Assembly: GCA_947632125.1 (NCBI GenBank)
Contig: CANRNV010000005.1
Location: 1 to 51,726 of the forward strand
DNA: 51,726 nucleotides
Source: an uncultured Clostridia bacterium
Lineage (GTDB): Bacteria > Bacillota > Clostridia > Christensenellales > Pumilibacteraceae
Reading direction: 5' to 3'
Part shown: piece after piece, positions 51,030-51,726 of the stretch
How the letters are laid out: each line of letters starts with the position of its first letter
Position numbering within the stretch: the stretch's first letter is position 1
Notes under the pieces: model-generated
Told to the model about the DNA's origin: nothing
Seen by the model: only the letters and a program-made list of their open reading frames with translations
Databases searched by the model: none
Position numbers and translations under genes: made by a program

Positions 51030-51180
51030 TATGCCTTTTTGGGCATTTTCAGTGGTTTTGCGATTTTACGAACGTTCGCAAGGAAATTGATACTTCACAA
51101 TTCTATCACATTTTCGAGTTTCGCTTGCGTATCTGCTTTTTGTTTTTATGCGTCTGCTTTTTGAAAAAAGCAGAGCAAAA

Positions 51181-51320
51181 TCGTCGCAGTCTGCGCTATT
51201 CTCACCCCACGAGTACAAGTAGCTCGTGGGGACCCCAATGGCTGTTTGCTAATAAATTCGCAAACGAGCCGTTTACGCTTGCCTGCTCCTCTTCGCTTGC
51301 ATACAAGTATCGCAAGCGAG
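51181..51320 (-). repeat. Dispersed repeat A, copy 3 (inverted)
   Basis: Reverse complement of the repeat at 1-135 and 46224-46365, with the same 9-bp CCCCACGAG/CTCGTGGGG hairpin. The whole 50719-51726 stretch is gene-free and carries this repeat, four strong hairpins and a copy of the 101-bp repeat. Confidence 0.85.
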
Positions 51321-51570
51321 TAATTGTTATGGCGACGAAAGCCAAAGGGCGCCTTTTTTAGCGGTGTTCGCTTTGCTCCGATATAAAAAAGAGCGTATGA
51401 ACTACGCTCCAATAAATAAGTATAAATAACTATTGACATTAAATCAAGCTGACAAAGACCGGATTACAACCTCGCTTGCTCGTCGCAGGTTCGCTTTGCG
51501 GCTGTTTGCGAACACATTGCTACTTTTTTCTCCTATGCGTAAGTGAGGAATAACGCCTAACTTATATCAC

Positions 51571-51650
51571 AAGCGAAACGGAGCTAATTAATTGATGAGC
51601 GGCAAGTTCGCCCATAAAAGTTTTTATTCTGCTTTTTTCAAAAAGCAGAC
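51571..51650. repeat. Diverged single copy of the 101-bp repeat
   Basis: CAAGCGAAACGGAGC, then TCGCCCATAAAAGTTTTT and TCTGCTTTTTTCAAAAAGCAGA match the units at 7898-8190, with a different middle part. Confidence 0.65.
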
Positions 51651-51661
51651 GTCGTCGCACC

Positions 51662-51707
51662 ACGAACCCCTGTTTTTTCCCCTATCGGCGAAAAAACAGG
51701 GGTTCGT
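51662..51707. terminator. Long perfect hairpin at the window end
   Basis: Arms 51662-51679 and 51690-51707 (18 bp, ACGAACCCCTG... with ...CAGGGGTTCGT) around a 10-nt loop. Terminator-like, but no adjacent gene is visible within the window. Confidence 0.6.
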
Positions 51708-51726
51708 TATCCCTCTAAGTGCCAAA

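Larger units (their letters stand above)
50924..51030 (+). ncRNA. Predicted small RNA (two hairpins)
   Basis: Between the promoter at 50889 and the terminator ending near 51029 lie about 105 bases with no open frame. The 5' end is the 37-nt palindrome 50926-50962, which ends in a T run and could already terminate transcription; the 3' end is a second hairpin with T run (50993-51029). The 5' hairpin sequence equals the one in the divergent giant gene's leader, so the RNA could compete for a binder or pair with that leader. This is inferred from signals only. Confidence 0.4.

Overview
The window looks like the chromosome of a spore-forming, low-to-mid GC Bacillota, most likely an uncultured Clostridia. 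Evidence: SpoIIID and the spore protein YyaC, DUF4364 and TSCPD proteins typical of Clostridia, Mini-RNase III, a DUF1538 transporter with P-II-like partners, strong AGGAGG ribosome binding sites and TTGACA/TATAAT promoters. The gut order Christensenellales is a guess only. No tRNA, rRNA, CRISPR array, transposase or integrase was seen.

Layout. 1-458: dispersed repeats. 459-2771 (-): DUF1538 transporter and two P-II-like proteins. 2929-7363 (+): DUF4364 regulator, TSCPD protein and a heterodimeric ABC exporter. 7374-7634 (-): spoIIID, followed by tandem hairpin repeats (7705-8190). 8173-16606 (-): SLC13/ArsB-type permease, membrane-anchored protein, ftsH, DUF3810 putative metalloprotein, DegV, signal peptidase I and an alpha/beta-hydrolase-like protein without its nucleophile. 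16895-18198: cvpA-like gene and yyaC, divergent. 22850-18185 (-): compact six-gene operon mrnC-thyA-folA-rlmB-tpiA-gpmI. 22.9-32.3 kb: an AT-rich accessory island of exported proteins built around an ECF sigma factor and a putative anti-sigma factor. 32.3-35.4 kb (-): gltX, OFA-type MFS transporter, XRE regulator. 35.6-38.0 kb (+): dipeptidase, thioredoxin, flavin reductase. 38.1-43.2 kb (-): Fic-like protein, then the ribosomal/secretion cluster rplM-rpsI-rpmH-rnpA-yidD-yidC-jag. 43.4-45.8 kb: glycolipid-type glycosyltransferase, ung, ArsR regulator. 46.5-50.7 kb (-): a 1420-residue protein with a type IV prepilin N-terminus. The last kilobase is gene-free and full of perfect hairpins and repeats.

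The best candidate for an undescribed system is the 22.9-32.3 kb island. An ECF sigma/anti-sigma pair lies between two convergent genes whose products end in the same 232-residue Hint (hedgehog/intein-like) tail. The last 498 bp of the two genes form a 99% identical inverted repeat. One protein has a C39-type cysteine-peptidase head and carries a frameshift; the other has InlB-type B-repeats. Around them are a coiled-coil lipoprotein, an exported HExxH putative metalloprotease, a small HTH-like protein and a further exported protein. Several of these genes end in one shared terminator-hairpin sequence and two share a promoter-like element, which suggests a co-evolving surface or autoprocessing module.

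A second point of interest is the upstream region of the giant prepilin-like gene. It has two perfect 37-nt palindromes with the same core: one in the probable 5' UTR, the other at the 5' end of a predicted divergent small RNA of about 105 nt. Third, several hairpin repeat families occur in the window, and one pair shows compensatory base changes in its stem.
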